From Mercurialis annua (Eukaryota; Streptophyta; Magnoliopsida; Malpighiales; Euphorbiaceae), in assembly GCF_937616625.2 (NCBI RefSeq), contig NC_065572.1:44047653-44111652 (forward strand): 64,000 bases of DNA. Reading direction: 5' to 3'. Positions 49,122-61,339 of this stretch are shown here, piece after piece. The number at the start of each line of letters is the position of its first letter. Within the stretch, counting starts at the first letter, position 1. Both the position numbers and the translations under genes were made by a program. The notes under the pieces were generated by a model, which did not search any database, was not told the origin of the DNA, and saw only the letters and a list, made by a program, of their open reading frames with translations.

Positions 49122-51742
49122 GTTACGAATTCAATCCAAATGTTTCACATTTGTATTTGTTTCCTAATGTTTTAAACGTTTGGATTTGTTTCGTAACGTT
49201 TGTAAACGTTTGGCTTAAATCGTTAAAAAGGTGAAACGTTTGATTTTATTTCGTAACGTTTGGCATAAATTGCTAAAAAGGTGATACGTTCGGATTTGTT
49301 TCGTAATATTTGTAAAAGTTTGGCTTAAATCGCTAAAAAGGTGAAACATTTGGTTTTGTTTCGTAACGTTTGTAAACATTTCACTTAAATTGCTAAAAAG
49401 GTGAAACGTTTGATTTGTTTCGTAATGTTTGTAAACATTTGGATTAAATCGCTAAAAAGGTGAAACATTTGGATTTGTTTCTTAACGTTTTAATTGTTTG
49501 GTTTTGTTTCTTACCGTTTGTAAACGTTACGAAACAAATACAAAAGTTTTACCTTTTTAGCGATTTAAGCCAAACGTTTATAAACGTTAGAAAACCAATC
49601 CAAACTTTTAAAACGTTACGAAACATATCAAAATATTTCACCTTTTAGGCGATTTAAGCGAAACGTTTACAGATGTTATGAAACCCAACCAATTTTGTTC
49701 CATTTTCAGCGATTTAAGCTAAACGTTTACAAAACTAATACAAACGTTTAAAAAGTTACAAAATAAATCCAAAAGTTCCGCCTTTTTAGTGATTTAAGCC
49801 AAACGTTTACAACGTTACGAAAGCAATCCAAACGTTTGCAAACATTACGAAACAAATCCAAACGTTTCACCATTTTAGCGATTTAAGCCAAACATTTAAA
49901 ACGTTGCTAAACCAATCCAAACGTTATAAACGTTACGAAACAAATCCAAACGTTTCACCTTTTTGGCTATTTAAGCCAAACGTAGACAAACGTTACGAAA
50001 CGAATCCAAACGATTCACCTTTTTAGAAGTTTCACCTTTTTAGTGATTTAAGCTAAATATTTACAAACATTACATAACAAATCCAAACGCTTCTCCTTTT
50101 TAGCGATTTAAGCCAAACGTTTACAAACGTTTCAAACAAAACCAAACGTTTCACTGCTTTAGCGGTTTCACCTTTTTAGCAATCTAAGCCAAACGTTTAC
50201 AAATATTACAAAACAAATCCAAACGTTTCACCTTTTTAGCGATTTAAGCCAAACGTTTAAAACGTTACGAAAAAAAACAGACGTTTCACCTTTTTAGTGA
50301 TTTAAGCCAAACATTTACAAACGTTACGAAATAAATACAAACGTTTCACCTTTTCAGCAATTTAAGCCAAACGTTTAAAATGTTATGAAACCAATCCAAA
50401 CGTTTAAAACGCTACGAAAAAAATCCAAATGTTTCACCTTTTTAGCGATTTAAGCCAAATGTTTACAAATGTTACGAAACAAATCCAAATGTTTCACTTT
50501 TTTAGCGATTTAAGCCAAAAGTTTAAAATGTTACGAAAGCAATCCAAATGTTTAAAACTTTACGAAACGAATCCAAACATTTCTCCTTTTTAGCGATTTA
50601 TGAAAAACGTTTACAAACGTTACGAAACCAAAAACGTTACGAAACAAATCCAAACGTTTCCCCTTTTTAGTAATCCAAACGTTTCACCTTTTTAGTGATT
50701 TAAGCCAAACATTTACAAACGATACGAACAAATCCAAACATTTCCCCTTTTTAGAAATTTAACTGAAACGTTTAGATTTGTTTCGTAACGTTTTACACGT
50801 ATGGATTGGTTTCGTAACGTTTTAAACGTTTGGATTAAATCGCTAAAAGGGTTAAACGTTTGGATTTGTTTCGTAACGTTTTAAACGTTTGTATTGATTT
50901 CGTAACGTTTTAAACGTTTGGCTTAAAACGCTAAAAAGGTGAAACGTTTGGTTTTATTTCGTAACGTTTGTAGTCGTTTGAATTTATTACGAAACGTTTT
51001 AAATGTTTGGATTGGTTTCGTAATGTTTTAAACGTTTGGCTTAAATCGCTAAAAAGGTGAAACATTTGGATTTGTTTTCTAACGTTTGACTTAAATTGCT
51101 TAAAACGTGAATTTTTTGGTTTTGGATTTGTTTCGTAACGTTTGTAAACATTTGACTTAAATCGCTAAATGAAACATTTGGATTTATTTTGTAACGTTTG
51201 TAAACGTTTGGCTTAAATCGCTAAAAATGTGAAACATTTGGTTTTGTTTCGTAACGTTTGTAAACGTTTGGCTTAAATCGCTAAAAAGGCAAAACGTTTG
51301 GTCTTGTTTCATAACGTTTGTAAAAGTTTGGCTTAAATCGCTAAAAATGTAAAACGTTTGGCTTTGTTTCGTAATGTTTTTAAACTTTTGGCTTAAATCG
51401 CTTAAAAGTTGAATCGTTTGGTTTTGATTTGTAACGTTTGTAAATATTTGGATTGGTTTCGTAACGTTTTAAACGTTTGGCTTAAATCGCTAAAAAGGTG
51501 AAACGTTTGGATTTGTTTCGTAACGTTTGTAAACATTTGGCTTAAATCGCTAAAAAGGTGAAACATTTGGATTTGTTTCGTAACGTTTGTAAACATTTGG
51601 CTTAAATTGCTAAAAATTGGAAACGTTTGGATTTGTTTCGTAATATTTCTAAACGTTTGGCTTAAATCGCTAAAAATATGAAATATTTTGATTTGTTTCG
51701 TAAAGTTTGTAAACATTTGGCTTAAATCGCAAAAAAGGGGAA
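49122..51742. repeat. Satellite satB (60-bp unit), first segment with orientation switches
   Basis: Units of ~60 bp reading GTGAAACGTTTGGATTTG, TTTCGTAACGTTTGTAAACG and TTTGGCTTAAATCGCTAAAAAG. AAACGTTT and AACGTT palindromes occur two to three times per unit. Orientation changes from reverse to forward near 49146, forward to reverse near 49521, and reverse to forward near 50762. Units are degenerate, with frequent partial copies in the reversed part. Frames at 49460-49648 (+) and 51402-51806 (-) repeat a 20-residue motif such as SDLSQTF.N.TKQIQ because 60 is divisible by three; they are not genes. No relation to satA is evident. Confidence 0.93.
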
Positions 51743-54700
51743 TGTAATATCCCGTATTTTTAAATTTTTTTTTTAATTTTAATTGTAATTTTTTGTATTC
51801 CGTCAAGTTTTAGGTTATTATTATTATTATTATTATATATTTTTATTTAATTCTTATTTTGTCGCTCGTTGATTCGACTCGTGTTTGGTTTGTATTATTA
51901 AAATTTTTAAAAGAAAGAAAAAGAAAAGAAAAGAAAAGTTTATATATTTAGCATGCATGAAACTCATGCATATGTCTTGTCTTTTACGTAGAAACCCATC
52001 AAATTAGTAGATAGCCAAAGATATTAGAAAGCCCACCATTCCTTTTAAGCATTCTGAATTGAACAGCAGTTGAAGAAGTGCTGCGTTTCTTTTCTTTTGT
52101 TCCTTAAATTTTAGGTTCTTTTTAAACATCGATTAAAACCCTATTGTCCCTGAAATATTCACAAACCCTAGCCGTCTTTCCTACTCCAAATTGCTGCAAA
52201 TTCTTGTGCTAATCATCAACCAAAGATCAGTGTTCTTCGGTAAGTTTCATTCCTTAATTATCCTTTTTAGCTGAAAACGGCGTTTCCGTAATTTGATTTT
52301 TTCTCCTTCGTTATAGCGTTATTTTACGTTCCGTTTCGTCCCAACGAGACTAGACTCCATCCCCTACAATTCCAAAGTTTCAGATTCGGATTTGGTACGT
52401 TATCCTCTCTGTATTCGCTGCCGCCGTTTTACCGTTTTCAAGTAATATTATGTTTTGAATTCTAAAACGATACTTTCGTTTTTCGATCCATTCGCAGCCG
52501 TTTTTAGATCGATTTAAGTTCTGTTTCATCCCCGTGAAAGTACACTCATACCTCTACAACTTTGCTTTTCGAATTCCGTCAAATGGTACGTAAATCTATT
52601 CGGTAGAGTCGCCGCCGTCTCATCGCTTTATATTGTTATTAATTATGAGTATTACAAACTGTTAACTGCCGAGTTTTTACCTCCTTTTGGCTTTGATTTT
52701 GAGAGTTTGGTGTTTATAAACCTCTAGGAATGTTAGTTATTATCTGATTAATTTCAATGGGAAGTTTGTCTCACGGTTTCTATCATAATTGTTGGTTTGG
52801 TTTCGGGGTCTCCTTACCATCATCTCCGCCATGTTATTTTCTTCAAGAATGAACTTTTACTTAGCTTGATTTTTTTTGTACCCCTTATGATTATTTATTC
52901 TTGATTGGTTGTTCTTGATTCTTTGAGTTTTGTTAAGGATTTGTTGAATTGTTAGTTTGGATTTTATACGGGTTTCATTACTGTGTTAATTTGTAAAGGT
53001 TGGGTTTGCTTTTTGTAGAAGATGACGAGGTATCAGTGATTGCTTGGCTGCTTTTCATTCTGTTTGGTTAAATGGCTATATTAGTTACTGAATTGTTTTG
53101 CTTAAAACCTAATAATTCCTTAACTTATTTATTAACTGTTTTTTAATTGATTTTGATTTTTAATCTACGAAATTAGTTTCGACTTTTATTTCGGCGACTT
53201 AATTATTAATTATGATTTTAAATTACTTTGGATACCATTATTTTAACTGTAGAATAAAAATTAATCCTATTATAATTTAAGTGATTTTAAATTAAATTAT
53301 TTATTTTGACTATATGAATGGGAATTGGGAATTTCTTTTAATTTGAAAGTTTATCAAATTAGTAATATTATTTTTAAAACTTAAAAGCAATATTTGAGTT
53401 ATTTAAAATTAAATTAATAATTATTAATTAATTATCAATTTGATATTTTGGGCTTAGCGTGCCAACGTGATTAAATGATATTTTAACTTTTGGTTTTCGT
53501 TATATAATTTGAAAAATTGAAAACAATGATTATTTTATAATCTAAATTAATATAATTACTCGGATAATTATATTTGATTTTAAATATCTTTTTGGTATGT
53601 CATTTTGGCTAAATTACAATTTAGCCCTTGAACGTTTTTTTAAAAAACTTATTTGATTAAGTTTTTTATTGTAACTTGATTTACTCGAAGTTAAAGCTAT
53701 TGGATTCCGTTTTAAATATTGATTTATTATTTAATCAAAGTTGATTCTATAATTATAAAATATGGTTTATAATTGGATATGATCATATTTGTTTTAACAA
53801 GTTATTTTTGAGAATTATAAACTCTTATTTATATTTTGACAAAATATTTGGGTCAGGTTAGACTTGGGTCACCCGACATGTGAGGTAACTTGGTATCTAT
53901 TGATAACTTGGTTAACCCAATATTTGAGGAAATGTATTTAAATTATTATTTACTTATTATTTAAGTAATATTTTCAGGAACGGATTTTAAAGCGAAAACC
54001 CAATAGACTTGGCTTATTTATTACATTACTCGATGTGGTTCATTTTTGACTCTGGTCATTATGTAATTAATTTTTCTTTTGCTTTGGCTATGCTTGTGCG
54101 AGACTTCGTATGACGCTAGTCCTATGTGGTGTCTAGTATTCTTAGAGTTAGGGGTTGAATGAATTTTAATTTATATATTGTTTTAGACCACTCGACTGCT
54201 CGTGCTTCTGAGTCTACGCAGGGTTAGCTGTTTGCCAAGATTCACGTGGATAAGCAAGTAGTGAGTTTGTAGTGCTATTTACCTCTTTATTAATTACCAA
54301 AATTTATTTTAGTATTATAAATGTTTTTGAACTGTTTTAAGCGATTATGGATCTGGATTGAAACGAGCTACTCGATAGGCTTATATCGAGACTGTGTGCA
54401 CCGGTAAGTATTATGGGATCGGCAGACTAATATCTTGCTTACGCTGGTATATGACGAGGATATGATCCCGTCCACTCTGGGTTTATCAGTATGCTAAGCC
54501 ATACTTACGCTGAGATCATTTCAATACTGTTTTCCATAATTATACTATATTAGTATAAAATGTTTTTATTTAAAGGTTTTAAATTTAATAAATGTAAATA
54601 GTATTGCGAACTCATCTCAGTATATCTGACCCGTTGTTTTCCCAATTTTTCTAGGTTTATGATTTGAAAGTTGGTCCACTCCGATCCTTTTGATTTTTTG

Positions 54701-55059
54701 GAGGTTTTATGTTATTTAAACTACTCATTGTTTTCGAACTCTTAGACCGCAGTAGAACTAGTTTATATATTACATTGGGATTGTCGGTTTGTCCGATTGT
54801 TTATTATTGACATGTTTACTCTGGATTATTATTTCATTGTTATATATAAGGCATGTTGCTGAACCTTCCAGATATTTAAGTTATTTATATTAGAACTGTA
54901 ATATAAATTGCTAGACTTAGGTTGGAGTCTCGGTTGCCCCCGAGCAGTTTTCTGCAGGTTTAAATGTTTGTTAATTTTCCGCGAGGCTTGCTACGGGGTT
55001 TGGTACGACCATACCCATACCATAGCGCCGGTCACGATCCATGAAATTGGATTGTGACA
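51743..55059 (+). mobile_element. Solo gypsy-type LTR (3.3 kb) inside satB
   Basis: Starts TGTAATATCCCG and ends GGATTGTGACA, with satB directly on both sides and no interior, as left by recombination between two LTRs. It contains a possible TATA at ~51940 (TTTATATATTT), AAACCCTAGCCG in the leader, a CAG-TATAT-CTG dyad before GACCC (54618-54628), GAGTCTCGGTTGCCCCCGAG near 54930, and CATAGCGCCGGTCACGATCC at the end. It is related to the LTR at 56876-59760 through its whole length. A 5-bp target duplication is not clear (GGGAA left, GAAAC right). Despite its length it holds no coding frame. Confidence 0.88.
54618..54628 (+). other. Dyad before GACCC in the solo LTR
   Basis: CAG-TATAT-CTG after CTCATCT and before GACCCG, at the place corresponding to the stronger hairpin at 14852. 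The arm of three bases is short; positional conservation is the argument. Confidence 0.45.
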
Positions 55060-56371
55060 GAAACATTTGGCTTTGTTTCGCTATGTTTTAAAGGTTTGGA
55101 TTTGTTTCGTAACGTTGGTAAACATTTGGCTTAAATTGCTAAAAACATGAAACGTTTGGCTTTGTATCGTAAGTTTTATAAACGTTTGGATTGGCTTTGA
55201 AACGGTTTAAATGTTTGGTTAAATTGCTAAAAAGGTGAAACGTTTGGTTTTGTTTTGTAACGTTTGGATTGGTTTTGTAACGTTTTAAATGTTTAGCTTA
55301 AATCGCTAAAAAAGTGAAACATTTGGATTGGTTTCGTAACGTTTGTAAACGTTTGGCTTAAATCACTAAAAAACGTTATGAAATAAATCCAAACGTTTTA
55401 AACTTTTAGCGAACCAAACCTTTACAAACGTTTCACCTTTTTAGCGATTTAAGCCAAACATTTAAATCGTTACGAATTTAATCCAAATGTTTAAAACGTT
55501 AAAAAACCAATCCAAATGTTTCACCTTTTTAACGATATAAGCCAAACGTTGAAAACGTTACAAAACAATTCCAACCGTTTAAACGTTTCACCTTTTTATA
55601 GATTTAAGCCAAACGTTTACAAACGTTACGAAACCAATCCAAACGTTTCACCTTTTTAGTGATTAAACCCAAACATTTACAAACGTTACAAAACAAATCT
55701 AAACATTTTATCTTTCTAGCGATCTAAGCCAAACATTTACAATTGTTACGAAAAAAACCAAACGTTTCACCTTTTTATCCATTTAAGCCAAACGTTTACA
55801 AACCTTATGAAACCAATCCAAACGTTTCACCTTTTTAGCGATCTAAGCCAAACGTTTACAAACATTACGAAACAAAACCAAACGTTTCACCTTTCTAGCG
55901 ATTTAAGCCAAACGAAACCAATCCAAACGTTTACATAGTTACGAATCAAATCCAAACATTTCACCTTTTTAGCGATTTAAGCCAAACGTTTACAAACATG
56001 ACGAAACAAATCCACATGTTTCACATTTTTAGCGATTTAAATTCAAACGTTTACAAATTTTATGAAACAAATCCAAACGTTTCCCCTTTTTAGCGATATA
56101 AGCAAAACGTTTACAAACGTTACTAAACAAAACCAAATGTTTAACCTTTTTAGGGATGGAAGCCAAACGTTTACAAACGTTACTTAACAAATCCAAAAAA
56201 ATCCAAACGTTTAAACGTTTTGTTTTGTAACATTTGCAATAGTTTGGATTGGTTTTGTAACGTTGTAAACGTTTGCCTTATATCGCTAAAAAGGTGAAAC
56301 GTTTCAGATTTTTTTTCGTAACGTTTGTAAACGTTTGGCTTAAATCGCTAAAAAGGTGAAAAGTTTGGATT
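55060..56371. repeat. Satellite satB, second segment
   Basis: Continuation of the 60-bp array beyond the solo LTR: forward to ~55374, reverse to ~56212, forward to 56371. The second switch sits on a perfect 16-bp palindrome, AAACGTTTAAACGTTT (56205-56220). It ends where a retrotransposon pol fragment starts. Confidence 0.92.
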
Positions 56372-56372
56372 T

Positions 56373-56577
56373 ATGCGAGTGGTGATTTTGCGTTATCATT
56401 CGAGGAGCAACCTGTTAAGTTTGTGGTTACGCAAGTGCATAGATTGATGAGTAAAAGTTTTTCTATGGTTGCACTCGTGGTTTAGTCACTCGGTTGAGGA
56501 AAGTTCTTAGAAGATGGAGTCTGATTTGCAAAAATGCTATTATTTTCTCTTTCCTTGTGATACGTTGGGTTTTATAT
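56373..56577 (+). pseudogene. Decayed chromodomain at the 3' end of a chromovirus pol
   Basis: The forward frame reads SFEEQPVKF, then HRLMSKSFSMVALV, and after a one-base frameshift near 56479 WFSHSVEES-stop-KMESDLQKC. This follows the usual C-terminal chromodomain of plant Ty3/gypsy chromoviruses (YEEQPVKI, R.LR.K.IP.VKVLW.NH.VEEATWE.ESDM). The tryptophan of the TWE motif is the TAG stop, one G-to-A change from TGG. In life the domain tethers integrase to chromatin. All of pol upstream is missing; the fragment begins at the satB edge. I am fairly sure of the family, not of the lineage. Confidence 0.75.
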
Positions 56578-56875
56578 TATGTGTTTTCTTTTACGCTTAT
56601 GTGCATACTATATTGTTTTTTTATGCTTAATGTGTTTGTTTAATTTGAGAACGAATTATCCTAAGTGGGGTAGAATGTAACACCCTGTACTTTCCGACAT
56701 GTCTCGTTGTGTTTTCGGCTTGTTCCGGTTTATTTCATATCAAGATTAGCATATATGGTACCTTGGTTGTGCCTTGGAGGGTGTCTTATGCTTATCCTTC
56801 GGGTTATAAGTGTTCAACGCTTATTACGTTGTTTTGAGTTAAATTCGAGGACGAATTTCTATGAGTTAGGGAGAA
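56578..56875 (+). mobile_element. Two stacked chromovirus 3' termini
   Basis: After the chromodomain remnant, GAGAACGAATTATCC is followed by AAGTGGGGTAGAA and TGTAACACCCTGTAC at 56676: a polypurine tract and LTR start. Only ~170 bases later comes a second set, ATTCGAGGACGAATTTC, then GAGTTAGGGAGAA, then TTTAATAACCTG (56876), a degenerate LTR start. The first LTR is thus only a stub, and the main LTR starts at the second site. Nested insertion or recombination between related elements would explain it. Confidence 0.7.
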
Positions 56876-59760
56876 TTTAATAACCTGTAAATTTTTTAAA
56901 ATTTTCTGATGGGCTTCCAGTAATGATTTAGGTCGTTTTCGGTTTAGTAGTTCGATTTATGGCTTGGATAAATAGTAATTACTTATTTTTGGCCATGCTT
57001 ATTAGTTGGCCAATCATGGCCCATTTTTTTATATTATTGTGCAGCCGATGCAAATTCATGGCCCACACTTTTCTTTTTATTCTTATTTAGCAGGTCTCTT
57101 AAGAGACCTGTTCTTTTCTTTCTTTTGCAACCTTAGGCTTCGTGTGACTCAATTGTTCCTTTTCTATTTTAACTCGACTTCTACCCTAAAATTCATTCAC
57201 TATTTATGTCGTTTTTCTAAATTGAAATTCTTCCCCTCAATTCCCTCTAACCCTAGCCGACATCTACACTCCCTAATTCACTGAAATCTTTCACAACAAA
57301 TCCTTCCAAGTTCTAGTGATATTCGGCAAGTCATTGTGCAAAATTTTCAGTTTATGTATAAATCGATACCCTCGTCCCTAAGCTCGTAATTCATTCGTTT
57401 CAGCGTTAAATTTGGATCTGTCTCGTCCTAGTTGTAGTAGACACACGCCTCTACGATTCTCAACTTCGTTTTCGCCAAACGGTACGTAAATAATTATGTT
57501 TCAATCGCCTTCGTTTTATCGTTTTTCATGATTCTTGGCTGCGAGTGTTCTTCATACTGTTACTGCCATTTATTCCTTGACTGCCATATTATGTTCTTGT
57601 AGTTATTTACTGTGTTTCAATGGCATCTAACCGATGGTTATTAGCTGAATGATTTTGTTTGCTTAATATCTTGTTCGATTCGAACCCGAGGTTGAATCGA
57701 TGTAAATAATGGTTGCCGTAGGTTTTAGTCCAAAGCTTGTTCTTATTGTCTTGGTTTTTATTTTCTAATTTGTATTAAACTGAGAATATATTACTTATGG
57801 CTCAAAGAATTCGTCGGGGTACTGTAATTTAGAGTTCTTCTTTTATTTCTGTTCATGCTTTAATTGGTTGTTTTATATTGGGTTTAAGTTGCATGGGTAT
57901 GAATTATTGGCGGTAAAGTCCGAGACTCTTTGAATTCATGTTGTGTGGTTACTGCAATTAGTTGATTTCATTGGCCATTTCCTTTTCAATAAAATGACTT
58001 TGTTTCTATATTATTTTGGTAAGTTGGGCTTTTAAAGTTGGGTTTTGTGATGTTTGTTAATGGAAATGGTTGAGTATTCATATTGAATGTGATGGATGAG
58101 TGGCGGGTTAGTTCCGACTTTTAATTTGGCAATTTAATAACTAATTACGATTTTAAATTACTTTGGGCATCATTATTTTAAATTTAGAATTTATATTAAT
58201 CTTATTATAATTTAAATTATTATGTTTTAAATTATTTATCTCGACTATTATAAATGGGTATTGGATATTTAATTTTATTTTTTTATTTTGATATTTTGGC
58301 TCTAAATTTATAAATTAGCCTTTTATTTATTTATTGATCTATTTAATGAGATATTTTTTCCGGTAATTGTTGATTACTTGATTTTTAAGATATTGAGTTC
58401 TAAATTATTATTTTATCAAATGAGTATTTTATTTACAAAATTATAACTATGGTTTATAATTTTGGATTAATGTGCGGGTCGGGTTAGACTTGGGTGGCCA
58501 GACATTTGAGGTTAGCCTGACAGTTATCGGTAACTCGGCTAACCCATTATTTTTGGATTTGAAATTAATTTATTATTTAAATAATATTTAAATAATATTC
58601 TTCTGAAATAGTTTTTAAAGTGAGAACTAAATAGACTTTTATTAATTGGGCTTTATTACTTATTGTGTATTGTGTTTGCTATGGATTGTTATACTGTAAT
58701 TTATTGTTGTGCTAGTTATATGTGGTGTCTAGTACTCTCTAGAGTTAGAGTCCGTTTTAATAATTATTTTATTTGTCTAGACTTGTCTACTGTTCGTGCT
58801 TCAGAGGCGAATCAGGATTAGTTGCTTGCCAGGTTATCATGTGGATGAGCAAGCAGTGAGTTTGTACTTACTATTTACCGCTTTATTAAGTAAATTGTTA
58901 TTTTAATATTAAATATATATATTGTACGTATATTTCGAACTGTTTTTATATTATGACTCATAGTTGGAACATGTTACCTAGTGGGAATTATTAGGACTGC
59001 GTGCGCAACGATAATGATCTGGGAAAGGTATATATGGAAATGTGGTAACTCGGTGTGAGCATAGCTCTCAGGATCAAATAGAGTGACTCGGTGTAGCTCA
59101 GCTCTCGGGACTCTGGATATGGTAAAAGTGTGGTCAGTGGTAACTCGGTGTAGCTTACCTCTCGGGACCAGGCCTATTGGATTATGTATATTATTCAGAA
59201 TTGTGGATTAGGGTTCCAACTATTATTCGTAATATCGTTATTAAATGTTTTAAATGGTTTTAAAGGTTTTTCACTTGATAAATGTAAATAGTGGTATAAA
59301 CTCATCTCAGTATATCTGACCCCGTTGTTTTTCCAATTTTTCCAAGGTTATGATTTGAGAGAGTCTGCTGATCTCTATTCTTTACTTTTCTCTGAGGTTT
59401 CATTATTTTGATAAACTGCAAAACTATTTTATTGTTAGACCGTAGTAGTAACTAGACGTCTTTATTATTATTACAACTGTTTGTCGGATTGGCCCGACTA
59501 GTTATATTACTTTGGCATGTTACATTATTTACATTGGTTTATGTTATACCTATTTTAGACTCAGAACTGGATAAGCATGTTATATTAACTATTGAATATT
59601 ATAACTGCTAGAATTAGGTTGAAGTCTCGGTTGCCCCCGAGCATTGGTTTTCTGCAGGTTTAATTGAACTGTATGATATAAAAAAGGCTAGCTACGGGTG
59701 TTTGTACTACATTACCCATGCCCTAGCGCCGGTCACGATTCATGAAAATGGGTCGTGACA
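56876..59760 (+). mobile_element. 3' LTR (2.9 kb) of the truncated chromovirus
   Basis: Begins TTTAATAACCTG (TG changed to TT) after a polypurine tract and ends GGTCGTGACA, followed at once by satB. It aligns with the solo LTR 51743-55059 at AACCCTAGCCG, CTCATCTCAGTATATCTGAC (59301), GTCTCGGTTGCCCCCGAGCA and the terminal GCGCCGGTCACGAT, but is clearly diverged. A frame of 92 codons at 57006 lies in the leader and has no recognisable product. Confidence 0.83.
59308..59318 (+). other. Dyad before GACCCC in the 3' LTR
   Basis: CAG-TATAT-CTG, the same as at 54618, in the same context (CTCATCT before, GACCCCG after). Confidence 0.45.
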
Positions 59761-59851
59761 AAACGTTTCACTTTTTTAGCGATTAAACCCAAACCTTTAA
59801 AAATGTCGTTTACAAACGTTACGAAACAAAACCAAACGTTTCACCTTTTTT
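59761..59851 (-). repeat. Satellite satB, last remnant
   Basis: About one and a half units in reverse orientation (AAACGTTTCACTTTTTTAGC, GTTACGAAACAAAACC), showing that the truncated chromovirus also lies within the satB array. satB is not seen further right. Confidence 0.85.
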
Positions 59852-61339
59852 TATCAAACCTCGCCTTACTTAGCACGGGATTGATGGTTATTTAAAATAT
59901 ATTTATCTCCAAATCAACATTTTAAAACGTGTTCTATAAATAATTAAGCACAAATATAGAAAAACTTTTATACAACACCACTATATGAAAATTAAGTATT
60001 ATTACAAACTTTTATACATATGATTCAAAATATATATTTAAGTACAAATAAGTTTATTCTAAACAAAAACATTGAGGCATCTCAAAACTCGGAGATGTAG
60101 CCAACCTCTATGTCTCAAGCCCAAACTCTAAGCCCAACTCCCTCTCTGGTCAACTGTACTGTAGATTGCCTTGCTAACTGAAAAGGTTTTAAATCAACTA
60201 AAATGAGCGAAAGCTCAGTGAATATACATAACAAGCATAAAAAATTTATATACTTAAAGTAAGCATATTATATAATAACGTATACTAGAAAACAGCTCAA
60301 TACAACACAAAATACTTGTAAAGTCCATCACGAAAGCATTTACAAATATAAACGAATATCAAAACAATTTCCCTTTACATATGAAACATAGTTGTATCAA
60401 TCATCAACTATAACAGTGATATGTTACCCTGCAACAATAATATAAACCATAGACCTGTAATCTGGAACACAACACTGATCTACAGTCTAACCAACATATC
60501 TAGGAACACTTGATGGCTAACCCTTCTCCATCAGTAGCACGGCTCAGCACTTCTCCCTTCACTGACCATCAATCAAGTGCCCTGTGTCAAATGCGCATAG
60601 ACATTCATAATATCTCACATGTGCATATCACTAACTCAGCACATAACCAAGTGCATATCACAACTCAGCACCTCTCAAATATGTACCATTACAGAGTAGG
60701 CATATCATATAAAAAGACATCTCAAATCATTACATCAAAACGCAATACAATTCAATAGTAAAACCATTTCAAATCTTATTCAAAACTTAACCAAATCAAA
60801 CGACTATTGAATTGACGAAAGGTATTACACATTCATAAACAAATACTCATTATATCAAAAGCATCAAAGCTTACTAAAATCAAACACTTATATAGATTCA
60901 ATTCAAAACTTCTTTCATTTTATACAACATTTACCAAAGGTAGTATTTGAAATATTTAAACAAGGCATTTCATCGAAGAGCTTTCGTGCATTCCAAAATA
61001 ACCATATATAACCATTTAAAACACAATAAATCTTGACATTTTGAATATCAAAATAGCATATCTATTTCAGTAGCAAGGACTAGTATATCTACTCACCACA
61101 CAACAACCAAAACTAGTCCAAAATATCGTCAAAAGCTGCCTCACTTCCTAGTTGCACCGTCGTTGCCAAAACGAGCACCTAAATGAGTAATGTAAATCAT
61201 AAAACTCAATCAGAATCACATATATAAACTTATACATATATCTAATACTGATTTAACCTAAATGCATCACCTACAAATGGATTTCTATATGGTTTATGTA
61301 TGATTAAGCCTCTATTCAAACAGGTCCTGTGAATAGTAT
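59852..61339 (-). mobile_element. Probable reversed LTR fragment
   Basis: No coding frame; the 82-codon frame at 60510 has no recognisable product. Read on the minus strand it has the general plan of the other LTRs here: short GTGCTGAGTTGTGATATGCA/GTGCTGAGTTAGTGATATGC repeats (60600-60680), a TGAGC-TTTC-GCTCA hairpin after ATTCAC (60204-60217), and CCCGTGCTAAGTAAGGCGAG near its end (59880). Terminal TG/CA and a primer site were not found, so the limits and family are uncertain. It is fused to the copia remnant at 61340. Confidence 0.5.
60204..60217 (-). other. Hairpin in the probable reversed LTR
   Basis: TGAGC and GCTCA form a perfect 5-bp stem around four bases. Its place after ATTCAC (minus strand) matches that of the dyads in the other LTRs, with different sequence. 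Confidence 0.5.

Noticed and set aside
49460..51806. Frames of 62 and 134 codons in satB
   Set aside because: The 60-bp unit gives a 20-residue repeat (SDLSQTF.NVTKQIQ). It is a translated satellite with no initiation context or conservation to support a gene.
51738..55064. Target site duplication around the solo LTR
   Set aside because: Five bases left (GGGAA) and right (GAAAC) do not match. Only GAA overlaps, which the satB sequence alone would give.
1..56371. CENP-B box in satA or satB
   Set aside because: I looked for NTTCGNNNNANNCGGGN. TTCG-like strings occur (GTTCCG in satA, TTTCGTAACG in satB) but the CGGG half is missing.
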